From Methylobacterium brachiatum (GTDB taxonomy: Bacteria; Pseudomonadota; Alphaproteobacteria; Rhizobiales; Beijerinckiaceae): 64,000 nt of DNA. The first letter of the stretch is position 1. Each line of letters begins with the position of its first letter. Shown piece by piece: positions 53,648 to 61,934 of this stretch. Position numbers and translations under genes: made by a program. The DNA is taken from assembly GCF_020523825.1 (NCBI RefSeq), contig NZ_JAJALK010000011.1, forward strand, positions 1 to 64,000. The letters run 5' to 3'. The notes below the pieces were generated by a model. The model ran no database searches and was not told the DNA's origin. It was given only the letters and a program-made list of their open reading frames with translations.

Positions 53648-55108
53648 ATGCGGGTGCGTGGTACGGGTCGAGGGTTACGGACGCTGTCGCGCGTCGCCCT
53701 CATCGGCATCATCGGCGGCGGTGCCGCCGCCTGTTCCTCGGACGCATCGCGCCTGAGCAACCCATTCTCCAACCCCTTCTCGTCGGAGCCTGCCGCCACC
53801 GGCAGCCTGCCGGAGGGTGGCCTCAAGCCGGCCCCGGCGATCCGCACGGGCCGGATCCAGTCCGAGGCCCTCGGCGCCCCCGGTGCGGCTCCCCGCCCGG
53901 CCGCCACGGCGATCCCGGCCCCGACCCCGGCGGCCGCGCCGGCCACCCGCGTCGCCTCCACCGGCACCCCCGGCTGGAGCGCGCAGGGCGGCACGCAGAT
54001 CACCGTGTCGAAGAACGACAGCCTGAACCAGATGTCGACGCGCTTCGGGGTGCCCGCCTCCGCGATCCTGTCGGCCAACGGCCTGTCCAATGCCAGCCAG
54101 ATCACCCCCGGCCGGCAGATCGTGATCCCGGTCTACAACGCCTCCGGTCTGAACCCGGCCGCCGCCCCGATGACCGCGCGTCCGGCCCGGGCCGCCGAGG
54201 AGAAGCGCGAGGATGCGCGCCAGGTGGAGGCCAAGGTCGCCTCGAAGCGCGAGGAGGCCAAGGAGGCCGCCAAGCGTGAGGAGGCCAAGCGCGAGGAAGC
54301 CAAGGAGACCGCCAAGCGCGCCGCTGCCGAGAAGGAAGCGGACCGCAAGGAGGCGCTCGCCCGGGATACCGCCGCCCGCAAGGCCGCGGAGGAGAAGTCC
54401 CGCAAGGAGGCGTCCGTGAAGGAGGCCGACAAGAAGCAGCATGTCCGCCCCGGCCAGGTCGCCAAGGCGGACGAGAAGAAGACCGATCCGAAGGCCGACG
54501 CGAAGGCCAAGGCCGAGGCGAAGGCCCAGGAAGCCAAGGCCGAGGCCAAGGCGGCCGCGAAGGCCGAGGCCGCCCAGAAGCTCGCCGAGGCGAAGGCCGC
54601 CAAGGAGGCGGCCCAGAAGGCCGCCGCCGCCGAGAAGCCCGAGAAGGTCGCCGTCAAGGAGACGCCGAAGCCGGTCGCCGCCGCGGCGCCCGCCAAGCCC
54701 GAGCCCGCCGCCACCGGGTCGGTCGCCGACGCGACCCCGTCCGAGAGCTTCCGCTGGCCCGCCAAGGGCCGGGTGATCTCGGGCTACGGCACCTCCGGCA
54801 ACGAGGGCATCAACATCGCGGTGCCGGAAGGCACGCCGGTCAAGGCCGCCGAGGAAGGCACCGTGGCCTATGCCGGCTCGGACGTGAAGGGCTACGGCAA
54901 GCTGGTTCTGGTGCGCCACGCCAACGGCTTCGTCTCGGCCTACGCCCATAACGGCGAGATCGACGTGAAGCCCGGCGACAAGGTCAAGCGCGGCCAGACC
55001 ATCGCCAAGTCCGGCGCCTCCGGCAACGTGACCTCGCCGCAGCTGCACTTCGAGATCCGCAAGGGCGGCTCGCCCGTGGACCCGATGTCCCAGCTCGCCA
55101 GCAACTGA
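53648..55108 (+). CDS. nlpD: NlpD-like lipoprotein: LysM, long coiled coil, degenerate LytM domain
   Basis: The 486-residue lipoprotein has a signal ending AAAC (Cys29), a LysM domain (about residues 116-162: ITVSKNDSLNQMSTRFGVPA), about 170 residues of Lys/Glu/Ala-rich coiled coil, and a C-terminal LytM domain (about 375-480). In the LytM part the zinc ligands are incomplete (EGINIAVP lacks the His and Asp of HxxxD) while YAHN and LHFEIR remain, exactly as in E. coli NlpD. It therefore probably activates a cell-division amidase rather than cutting peptidoglycan itself. It sits upstream of yajC-secD-secF. Confidence 0.88.
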   Translation: MRVRGTGRGLRTLSRVALIGIIGGGAAACSSDASRLSNPFSNPFSSEPAATGSLPEGGLKPAPAIRTGRIQSEALGAPGAAPRPAATAIPAPTPAAAPATRVASTGTPGWSAQGGTQITVSKNDSLNQMSTRFGVPASAILSANGLSNASQITPGRQIVIPVYNASGLNPAAAPMTARPARAAEEKREDARQVEAKVASKREEAKEAAKREEAKREEAKETAKRAAAEKEADRKEALARDTAARKAAEEKSRKEASVKEADKKQHVRPGQVAKADEKKTDPKADAKAKAEAKAQEAKAEAKAAAKAEAAQKLAEAKAAKEAAQKAAAAEKPEKVAVKETPKPVAAAAPAKPEPAATGSVADATPSESFRWPAKGRVISGYGTSGNEGINIAVPEGTPVKAAEEGTVAYAGSDVKGYGKLVLVRHANGFVSAYAHNGEIDVKPGDKVKRGQTIAKSGASGNVTSPQLHFEIRKGGSPVDPMSQLASN

Positions 55109-55129
55109 GACGACACGACGCGGTTTGAG

Positions 55130-55161
55130 GCGGCGGTCCCGGGAGGGGCCGCCGCTTTTTT
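55130..55161 (+). terminator. Rho-independent terminator of nlpD
   Basis: GCGGCGGTCCC (55130-55140) pairs with GGGCCGCCGC (55146-55155) with one imperfect position, followed by six T. It lies 22 bases after the nlpD stop and 2 bases before the end of the convergent gene. Confidence 0.85.
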
Positions 55162-55163
55162 CG

Positions 55164-55556
55164 TCAGCGCACCTGCGTGCTGAAGTTCGGCTGCGGTTTC
55201 AGGCGGCCATCCTCGCTCTGGGCCGCGACCGCGGCCGGCAGGAACTCGGCGAGCGCCGTCGCCACCCGCCCGGCGGGCAGGTTGAGGTCGTAGGCCAGCC
55301 GCTCGGTGACCGCATCCGGCAGGCATCGCGCCACAGCCTCGACCGGGACCGGGCGGTTCTCCCCGGGGCCGATCCAGGATTCGACGGCCTCGCCGTGGCC
55401 GGTCTCGCGCAGCCGGTCCAGGAAGGCGACGAGGCCGCCCGGGTAGAACTTGGCCAGCGCCAAAGCGAGCTTGCCGCTGCCGGTGCTCACGACCGCCCGG
55501 TCGGCCGCCGCGACCACGTCGCCGATCATGGTCTTCACACCGTCGAGCAGGCCCAT
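55164..55556 (-). CDS. YidB/DUF937-like protein
   Basis: The 130-residue product begins MGLLDGVKTMIGDVVAAADR and continues with ALAKFYPGGLVAFLDRLRET and VESWIGPGENRPVPVEAV, the pattern of YidB family proteins. It has no signal peptide and is a helical cytoplasmic protein of unknown function. The ATG at 55556 is preceded by GGGGGA. It converges on nlpD. Confidence 0.8.
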   Translation of the reverse strand: MGLLDGVKTMIGDVVAAADRAVVSTGSGKLALALAKFYPGGLVAFLDRLRETGHGEAVESWIGPGENRPVPVEAVARCLPDAVTERLAYDLNLPAGRVATALAEFLPAAVAAQSEDGRLKPQPNFSTQVR

Positions 55557-55679
55557 CGCGTCGTGTCCCCCGGTTCCGTCACCGCGCCCAAGGTCGGGCG
55601 GATCGGGCCGCCGGCAAGAGCGCATGCGGCAATTGCGCGGGGGTCGTATAGGATGCCGTCGTCATCGAGGGCGTGATCC

Positions 55680-56564
55680 ATGAAGCGCGTGCAGGCCGGT
55701 GTACTCGACGTCGCCTACCGGGAGGTCGGCCCGCCGGACGGCAAGCCGGCCGTGCTGCTCCACGGCTTCCCCTACGACATCCACGCCTACGACGCGGTGG
55801 CCGAGCGCCTTGCCGCGGACGGCGTACGCTGCCTGATCCCGTATCTGCGGGGCTACGGGCCGACCCGGTTCCGCGACGACGCCACCCTGCGCTCCGGCGA
55901 GCAGGCGGCCCTCGGCGCCGACCTCCTGGCCTTCCTGGACGCCCTCGGGATCGAGCGGGCCGTGCTTGCCGGCTACGATTGGGGCGGCCGGGCGGCCTGC
56001 GTGGTGGCCGCGCTCTGGCCGGCCCGGGCGGCCGGGCTGGTCAGCGGCGGCGTGGCCTACAACATCCAGAATATCCCGGCCGCGGGCAATCCGGCTCCGC
56101 CGGACGTCGAGCACAGGTTGTGGTACCAGTACTATCTCCACGGCGAGCGCGGCCGCGCCGGCCTGGCGGCCAACCGCGCGTCATTCTGCGCCCTGTTGTG
56201 GCGGCTCTGGTCCCCGACCTGGCCATTCTCCGAAGAGACCTACGCCCGGACCGCCCGATCCTTCGAAGAGAACCCGGATTTCGTGGAGGTGGTGGTCCAT
56301 TCCTACCGCCACCGCTTCGGATTGGTCCCCGGTGACCCGGCGCTCGTCGAGATCGAGGCCCTCCTGGCGGCCCAGCCGGAGATCACGGTCCCATCGGTCG
56401 TGCTGCTCGGCGCCGATGACGGCGTCGGCCCGCCCCCGGCTGAGGATACCGATGCCCGGCACTTCACCGGGCCCTACCGGCGCGCCATCGTCGCGGGGGT
56501 CGGCCACAACGTTCCCCAGGAGGCGCCGGACGCCTTCGCGGAGGCCGTGCTCGGCCTGCTGTGA
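55680..56564 (+). CDS. Alpha/beta hydrolase with Asp nucleophile (epoxide hydrolase-like)
   Basis: The 294-residue enzyme has the oxyanion motif LLHGFPYD, nucleophile Asp100 in GYDWGGRAA, a cap region with two tyrosines (LWYQYYLHG) and catalytic His276 in GVGHNVPQE. An Asp nucleophile and cap tyrosines point to epoxide hydrolase or haloalkane/fluoroacetate dehalogenase activity rather than an esterase. Substrate is unknown. It is followed by yajC after 120 bases. Confidence 0.85.
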   Translation: MKRVQAGVLDVAYREVGPPDGKPAVLLHGFPYDIHAYDAVAERLAADGVRCLIPYLRGYGPTRFRDDATLRSGEQAALGADLLAFLDALGIERAVLAGYDWGGRAACVVAALWPARAAGLVSGGVAYNIQNIPAAGNPAPPDVEHRLWYQYYLHGERGRAGLAANRASFCALLWRLWSPTWPFSEETYARTARSFEENPDFVEVVVHSYRHRFGLVPGDPALVEIEALLAAQPEITVPSVVLLGADDGVGPPPAEDTDARHFTGPYRRAIVAGVGHNVPQEAPDAFAEAVLGLL

Positions 56565-56684
56565 CGGCCTGAGCGCGGGGCGTTGCTTTCGGGAAGCCCC
56601 TGGCTATAGTCCGCGCGCTTTCAGACAGGTCTGCGGACGCCGTATCCGGCGGCAGGCCTGCGTGCCAATCGCAGGAGACGCTCG

Positions 56685-57020
56685 TTGATCACCCCCGCCT
56701 TCGCGCAAGGGGCCGCTTCGGCCGCTGGCGGAGCGGAGATCGCCTTTCAGGTGATCCCGTTCGTCCTGATCTTCGTGATCATGTATTTCCTGATCCTGCG
56801 ACCGCAGCAGAAGCGGGTCAAGGACCACCAGGCGCTGATCCGGGCGGTGCGCCGGGACGACACGATCGTCACCAATGGCGGCCTGGTCGGGCGCGTGGTG
56901 AAGGCCGTGGACGACCAGCCCGAGATCGAGGTCGAGATCGCCCCGAACGTCCGCGTGCGGGTCGTGCGGACGATGATCTCCGAGGTCCGCGCCAAGGGCG
57001 GCCCGGCCAAGGCCGCCTGA
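56685..57020 (+). CDS. yajC: Preprotein translocase subunit YajC
   Basis: The 111-residue protein has one membrane helix with FVLIFVIMYFLILRPQQKRV and the conserved DDTIVTNGGLVGRVV. YajC associates with SecDF-YidC. It starts with TTG at 56685, preceded six bases earlier by AGGAGA; no ATG gives the family's N terminus. secD follows after 57 bases. Confidence 0.95.
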   Translation: MITPAFAQGAASAAGGAEIAFQVIPFVLIFVIMYFLILRPQQKRVKDHQALIRAVRRDDTIVTNGGLVGRVVKAVDDQPEIEVEIAPNVRVRVVRTMISEVRAKGGPAKAA

Positions 57021-57077
57021 CACCCCCCGTGAAGCGGCCGGCGTAACCCGCCGGCCCGAAAGAGAAAATTCCGGCCG

Positions 57078-58682
57078 ATGCTGCGCTTCTCCCGTGCGAA
57101 GATCATCACGACCCTCGCGGCGATCCTGATCGGCCTGATGCTGGCGGTGCCGAGCTTCTTCACGCCCGAGCAGCGCAAGGGCTTCGTGGCGAGCCTGCCG
57201 TCCTGGTTCCCGACCTGGATCGTCCCGACCCGGGGCATCGTGCTCGGCCTCGATCTCCAGGGCGGCTCGCAGCTGCTGCTGGAGGTCGATCAGAACGAGC
57301 TGATCGCCTCCCAGGCCAAGGCCCTGCGCGACGACGTGCGTCGCACCCTGCAGCAGGAGAATGTCCGCGCCGATGGCGGCATCGGCCTGCTCCAGCGCGG
57401 CGTCCAGGTGAAGGTCGCGGACGACGCGGCCCGGGCCAAGGTCCTGCCCAAGCTGCAGGAATTGTCGCTGCCGATCACCAGCGCGATCGGCCAGACTGCT
57501 GCCCGCACCCTCGACATCACCGAGCAGCCCGGCGGCGTGATCCGCCTGACGCTCACCGATGCCGGCATCACCGACCGCACCCGCCGGGCGGTCAGCCAGG
57601 GCATCGAGGTCATCCGGCGCCGGCTCGATTCCACCGGCACCACCGAGCCCTCGATCCAGCAGCAGGGCGCCGACCGGATCCTGATCCAGGTGCCGGGCGA
57701 GCAGAACCCGGAGCGGCTGGAGAAGCTGCTGGGCTCCACCGCCAAGCTCGAGTTCCGCATGCTCGCCGACAGCCCCTCGGGCGATGTCGACATGCTGCCC
57801 TCCAAGGACGAGAAGGGCGCCAAGGTGCCGGTCGAGCGTCGGGTCATGGCGGATGGCGGCGAGCTGACCGACGCCCAGCCGGCCTTCGACCAGCAGTCGC
57901 ATGAGCCGATGGTCAGCTTCAAATTCAACCTGCGCGGCGCCCAGCGCTTCGGCCAGGCGACCTCGGAGAATGTCGGCCGCCGCATGGCGATCGTGCTCGA
58001 CAACGAGGTGGTCTCGGCCCCGGTGATCCGCTCGGCGATCACTGGCGGTTCCGGCCAGATCACCGGCAACTTCACGGTTCAGCAGGCCAACGACCTGTCG
58101 GTCCTGCTCCGGGCTGGCGCCCTGCCGGCGAAGTTCACCGTGGTCGAGCGCCGCGTCGTCGGCCCCGGCCTCGGCCGGGACTCGATCCAGGCCGGCAAGC
58201 TCGCGACCCTGGTGGCGGCGGGCCTCGTCGTCTGCTTCATGTTCGCCACCTACGGGACCTTCGGCTTCATCGCCAACATCGCCCTCATGGTCCATGTCGG
58301 GCTGATCCTGGGCCTGATGTCGGTGCTGGAGGCGACCATGACCCTGCCGGGCATCGCCGGCATCGTGCTCACCATCGGCACCGCGGTGGATTCCAACGTG
58401 CTGATCTACGAGCGCATGCGCGAGGAGAGCCATGCCGGCCGCTCGCTGATCTCCGCGCTCCAGGCCGGCTTTGACCGCGCCTTCGCGACGATCATCGACT
58501 CGAACTCGACCATGGCGATCGCCGCGCTGATCCTGTTCTTCCTCGGCTCCGGTCCGGTGAAGGGCTTCGCCGTGGTGTTCATCCTCGGCATCCTGACCAC
58601 CGTCATCACCGCCGTGACGCTGACCCGGATGATGATCGCGGTGTGGTATAAGACGTTCAGGCCGAAGGCCCTGCCGTTCTGA
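57078..58682 (+). CDS. secD: Protein translocase subunit SecD
   Basis: The 534-residue protein has one N-terminal helix, the first periplasmic domain with LGLDLQGGSQLLLEVD, the P1 head, and five C-terminal helices including TIGTAVDSNVLIYERMREE, which carries the Asp needed for proton coupling. With SecF it pulls exported proteins across the membrane using proton motive force. A palindromic repeat separates it from secF. Confidence 0.97.
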   Translation: MLRFSRAKIITTLAAILIGLMLAVPSFFTPEQRKGFVASLPSWFPTWIVPTRGIVLGLDLQGGSQLLLEVDQNELIASQAKALRDDVRRTLQQENVRADGGIGLLQRGVQVKVADDAARAKVLPKLQELSLPITSAIGQTAARTLDITEQPGGVIRLTLTDAGITDRTRRAVSQGIEVIRRRLDSTGTTEPSIQQQGADRILIQVPGEQNPERLEKLLGSTAKLEFRMLADSPSGDVDMLPSKDEKGAKVPVERRVMADGGELTDAQPAFDQQSHEPMVSFKFNLRGAQRFGQATSENVGRRMAIVLDNEVVSAPVIRSAITGGSGQITGNFTVQQANDLSVLLRAGALPAKFTVVERRVVGPGLGRDSIQAGKLATLVAAGLVVCFMFATYGTFGFIANIALMVHVGLILGLMSVLEATMTLPGIAGIVLTIGTAVDSNVLIYERMREESHAGRSLISALQAGFDRAFATIIDSNSTMAIAALILFFLGSGPVKGFAVVFILGILTTVITAVTLTRMMIAVWYKTFRPKALPF

Positions 58683-58742
58683 ATGAACTTCCTTTCGGGA
58701 GATGCATCGCCGCCGGTGTGATCCGCCGCTCCAAACCCCGAA

Positions 58743-58855
58743 CCTCATCCTGAGGTGCCCGCGCCAGCGGGCCTCGAAGGAGGGATCCAGGGACCGCGCG
58801 CAGCCTGGAGGCCTCCTTCGAGGCTTGCGCGGGGCGCAAGCACCTCAGGATGAGG
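58743..58855. repeat. Dispersed palindromic element, copy in the secD-secF gap
   Basis: Arms CCTCATCCTGAGGTG (58743-58757) and CACCTCAGGATGAGG (58841-58855) are perfect inverted repeats and match the element at 18222. The interior CCTCGAAGGAGG and CCTCCTTCGAGG also pair. It splits what is usually a tight secD-secF operon by 233 bases. Confidence 0.88.
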
Positions 58856-58915
58856 TCGCGGGTGGGACGGGATCGTGCCGGTGCTGACATCTCCCACACG
58901 TTAGGTCCGAAAAAA

Positions 58916-59857
58916 ATGCGCCTGCTCCGCCTCTGGCCCGATGAATCGCATTTCGACTTCATGCGCTTCCGGCGGCTGACCTTTCCGCTCTCGGCGGTGC
59001 TGTCGCTCGCGACCGTGGTGCTGTTCCTCACCATCGGGCTGAACTTCGGCATCGACTTCAAGGGCGGCACCCTGGTGGAGCTGCAAGCCAAGTCCGGCAC
59101 CGCCGACGTGGCCGCGATCCGGCACACCGCGGTGGGCTTCGGCTTCGGCGAGCCGGAGGTGCAGGAACTCGGCAACCAGGGCACCGTGCTGGTGCGCCTG
59201 CCGCTCCAGCCCGGCGAGCAGGGCCAGACCGCGGTGATGAACAAGGCGCACGCCGCCTTCGACGCCGATTACGACTTCCGCCGCACCGAGACCGTCGGCC
59301 CGCGCGTCTCGGGCGAGCTGGTCCAGTCCGGCACGCTCGGCGTCGTGCTCTCGGTGGTCGCGGTGCTGCTCTACCTCTGGTTCCGGTTCGAGCGGGAACT
59401 GGCGCTCGGCGCCATCGTCGGCACGCTCCACGACATCGTGCTGACGGTCGGCGTGTTCATCATCACCCGCATCGAGTTCAACATGACCTCGATCGCCGCG
59501 ATCCTGACCATCGTCGGCTACTCGCTCAACGAGACCGTGGTGGTGTTCGACCGGACCCGCGAGCTGATGCGGCGCTACAAGACGATCCCCACGGTCGACC
59601 TGCTGAACCTGTCGATCAACTCGACCATGTCGCGCACCGTGATGACCTCGATCTCGTCGGGCCTGTCGCTCCTGGCGCTGGTCCTGTTCGGCGGCGAGGC
59701 GATCAAGGGCTTCGCCATCGTGATGCTCTGCGGCGTCGTGATCTGCACCTACTCGGCGATCTTCGTCTCGACTCCGGTGTTGATCTATCTGGGGCTGATG
59801 CTCTCGGGCGCCCGGGCGGCGGCCGAGCGCTCCGGCGTCCCGCAACCCGCGGAGTAG
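58916..59857 (+). CDS. secF: Protein translocase subunit SecF
   Basis: The 313-residue protein has six helices, the periplasmic head with GIDFKGGTLVELQ, and the helix 4 motif VGYSLNETVVVFDRTRE. It partners SecD. The ATG follows a run of A, without a strong SD. The Mth938-like gene begins 12 bases after its stop. Confidence 0.96.
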   Translation: MRLLRLWPDESHFDFMRFRRLTFPLSAVLSLATVVLFLTIGLNFGIDFKGGTLVELQAKSGTADVAAIRHTAVGFGFGEPEVQELGNQGTVLVRLPLQPGEQGQTAVMNKAHAAFDADYDFRRTETVGPRVSGELVQSGTLGVVLSVVAVLLYLWFRFERELALGAIVGTLHDIVLTVGVFIITRIEFNMTSIAAILTIVGYSLNETVVVFDRTRELMRRYKTIPTVDLLNLSINSTMSRTVMTSISSGLSLLALVLFGGEAIKGFAIVMLCGVVICTYSAIFVSTPVLIYLGLMLSGARAAAERSGVPQPAE

Positions 59858-59869
59858 TTTTTTCCCGAG

Positions 59870-60268
59870 ATGGCCGAGCAGCCGAGTCCGAAAAGCTTCG
59901 AGTCCGGCTTCGTGCCGGGGCGCCACATCATCGACACCTACGGCAATGGCGGCTTCCGCTTCGCCGGGATGTCGCATCGCGGCTCGCTCCTGCTCCTGCC
60001 CTCGGGGGTGCGCGCCTGGGACGTGACCTCCCCGAAGGCGATCGACCGGACTGCGTTGCGGCCGGTCCAGGCCGAGGCGGCGGGGATCGAGCTGCTGCTG
60101 GTCGGCACCGGCCTCGACATCGCGGCGATCGACCCGTCCCTGCGCGGCTGGCTCAAGGATGCCGGCGTCGGCCTCGACGTGATGCAGACCGGGGCGGCGG
60201 CGCGGACCTACAACATCCTGGTGGCCGAGAACCGCAAGGTCGCGGCCGCCCTGATCGTGGTCGATTGA
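59870..60268 (+). CDS. Mth938-like (DUF498) domain protein, NDUFAF3 relative
   Basis: The 132-residue protein is a compact alpha/beta DUF498 domain: IDTYGNGGFRFAGMSHRGSL, GIELLLVGTG, and the closing ARTYNILVAENRKVAAALI. The human complex I assembly factor NDUFAF3 belongs to the same family. Its stop overlaps the start of a squalene/phytoene-synthase-like gene by one base, and secF is immediately upstream. A role in respiratory complex assembly or membrane insertion is inferred from family and context. Confidence 0.85.
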   Translation: MAEQPSPKSFESGFVPGRHIIDTYGNGGFRFAGMSHRGSLLLLPSGVRAWDVTSPKAIDRTALRPVQAEAAGIELLLVGTGLDIAAIDPSLRGWLKDAGVGLDVMQTGAAARTYNILVAENRKVAAALIVVD

Positions 60269-61146
60269 TGCCGGAGGTCGACGACAAGCCCGCCGAGACC
60301 GGCCTGCCCTTCGCGCAGGCCCATTGCGAGCAATTGGTCCGGGATGGCGACCCCGACCGCTACTACGCGACCCTGTTCGCCCCGGCCGCCGCCCGCCCCC
60401 ACCTGTTCGCCCTCTACGCCTTCAGCCTGACCATCGCGCGGGTGCGCGAGGCCGCCTCGAACCCGATGGCCGGCGAGATCCGCCTGCAATGGTGGCGCGA
60501 CGCGCTCCAGGGCGAGGCAAGGGGCGATGTCCGCGCCAACCCGGTGGCGGCGGCCCTCGAGGAGGCGATCCGCGTCAACCGCCTGCTGCGCCAGCCCTTT
60601 GTGGACCTGATCGACGCACGGGTGTTCGATCTCTACGAGGACCCGATGCCCCGGGTGAACGACCTGGAGGGCTATTGCGGCGAGACCGCCTCGGCCCTGT
60701 TCCGTCTGGCGAGCCTGGTGATCGGCAACGGCACCGAGCCGGGCGGCGCCGGGGCCGCCGGCCATGCCGGCGTGGCCTACGGCCTCACCGGCCTGCTCCG
60801 GGCCCTGCCCTGGCACGCCCGCTCGGGCCAAGTCTACCTGCCGGCCGACGTGCTCGGTCGCTACGGCGTCACCCGCGAGGACATCACCAGCGGCCGCGGC
60901 GGCCCGGGCCTGCGCCGGGCCTGCGCCGACCTGCGCGACCTCGCCCGGACCCATCTCAAGGCCTTCGAGGCCGCTCGCCCGACCATCGCGCCGCTCGCCG
61001 GCACGGCGTTCCTGCCGGTCGCCCTGGTGGAGCCCTATCTCGCGACGATGGAGCGGGCGAGCTACGACCCGCTCAACACGATCACCGACCTGCCGCGCTG
61101 GCGGAGGCTGTGGCGGCTGTGGCGGGCCTCGCGCCGGATCGGGTGA
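60268..61146 (+). CDS. Squalene/phytoene-synthase-fold protein, NDUFAF6-like
   Basis: The 292-residue protein has the prenyl-synthase fold (LFALYAFSLTIARVREAASN, RLQWWRDALQGE, then YGLTGLLRALPWHARSGQVY). The two Asp-rich metal motifs of true squalene or phytoene synthases are not evident, as in the NDUFAF6 group of complex I assembly factors. It overlaps the DUF498 gene by one base. Enzymatic activity is doubtful; a protein-assembly role is inferred. Confidence 0.82.
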   Translation: MPEVDDKPAETGLPFAQAHCEQLVRDGDPDRYYATLFAPAAARPHLFALYAFSLTIARVREAASNPMAGEIRLQWWRDALQGEARGDVRANPVAAALEEAIRVNRLLRQPFVDLIDARVFDLYEDPMPRVNDLEGYCGETASALFRLASLVIGNGTEPGGAGAAGHAGVAYGLTGLLRALPWHARSGQVYLPADVLGRYGVTREDITSGRGGPGLRRACADLRDLARTHLKAFEAARPTIAPLAGTAFLPVALVEPYLATMERASYDPLNTITDLPRWRRLWRLWRASRRIG

Positions 61147-61178
61147 TCCGTTCTCGCCTCCTGTCGAAGGACCCGCAT

Positions 61179-61270
61179 CGTCATTGCGCGCGCAGCGAAG
61201 CAAGCCAGGGCAGCACGCGATCACAAAACGTGGCGCTACACTGGGTTGCTTCGCTGCGCTCGCAATGACG
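61179..61270. repeat. Dispersed palindromic repeat between convergent genes
   Basis: CGTCATTGCG (61179-61188) faces CGCAATGACG (61261-61270), and GCAGCGAAGCAA faces TTGCTTCGCTGC inside. The unit is a third repeat family, distinct from those at 18222 and 39630, and of a type very common in Rhizobiales genomes. It may end transcription in both directions. Confidence 0.82.
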
Positions 61271-61286
61271 GCGTGGAACGGGGACG

Positions 61287-61934
61287 TCACAGCACCCGCG
61301 CCAACCCCGGCACCAGCGCCGCCAGGCGGGTGGGTGGGCCGAGGTCCGGCTCGGCCTCGGGGGTCGCCAGGGTCGCGATCCGGCAGCGGCCGTTCTGGAT
61401 GAGCCCGGTCACCAGGCGGCCGCCCGGTTCGAGGGCCGCGCGCCAGTGCGGCGGGATCGCGTCGACGCTGCCATGGACCAGGATCCGGTCGAAGCCGCCA
61501 TCCGGCAGTTCGGGCGCGAGGCCGTCGGCCTGGACGACATGGACCTCCGACTGGGCGGTGAGCCGGGCGGCGGCCTCCCGGGCGAGCGTCGCGTAGCGCT
61601 CGAGGCTCAGGACCGCGCCGGCCCCGAGCTTGGCCAGCAGCGCCGTGGCGTAGCCCGAGCCGGTGCCGATCTCCAGCACCCGGTGCCCGGGCTCGACCCG
61701 CAGCAGCGCCAGCATCTGCGCCACCAAGGTGGGCGCGGTCATCGAGGCGCCGCAGGGCAGCGGCAGGGCGATGTCGCGCCGGGCCTGGGCGCGATGGGCG
61801 GGCGGGGCGAAGGGCTCCCGCGGGACCTGCTCCATGGCCCGCAGGATCGCGGTGTCCCGCATCCCCCGGCCGCGGAGCGCCATGACGAAGGCCGCGTTGC
61901 CGGCAGCCTCCTCGAGGCCGCCCAGGTCGATCAC
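61287..61934 (-). CDS. pcm: Protein-L-isoaspartate O-methyltransferase
   Basis: The 215-residue enzyme has the family layout: MRDTAILRAMEQVPREPFAP at the N terminus, the ALPLPCGASMTAPTLVAQML region, and SAM motif I VLEIGTGSGYATALL. It repairs isoaspartyl residues in aged proteins. The GTG start at 61934 overlaps the surE stop (GTGA), so the two are translationally coupled. Confidence 0.93.
   Translation of the reverse strand: MIDLGGLEEAAGNAAFVMALRGRGMRDTAILRAMEQVPREPFAPPAHRAQARRDIALPLPCGASMTAPTLVAQMLALLRVEPGHRVLEIGTGSGYATALLAKLGAGAVLSLERYATLAREAAARLTAQSEVHVVQADGLAPELPDGGFDRILVHGSVDAIPPHWRAALEPGGRLVTGLIQNGRCRIATLATPEAEPDLGPPTRLAALVPGLARVL

Noticed and set aside
54190..54660. Tandem AAGGCCGAG-like units considered as a DNA repeat array
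   Set aside because: They encode the Lys/Ala/Glu coiled coil of the NlpD-like protein in one continuous frame.
53675..55048. A 457-codon minus-strand frame opposite the NlpD-like gene
   Set aside because: It is a Gly/Leu/Arg-rich mirror of the Ala/Lys/Glu coiled-coil codons and has no recognisable domain.
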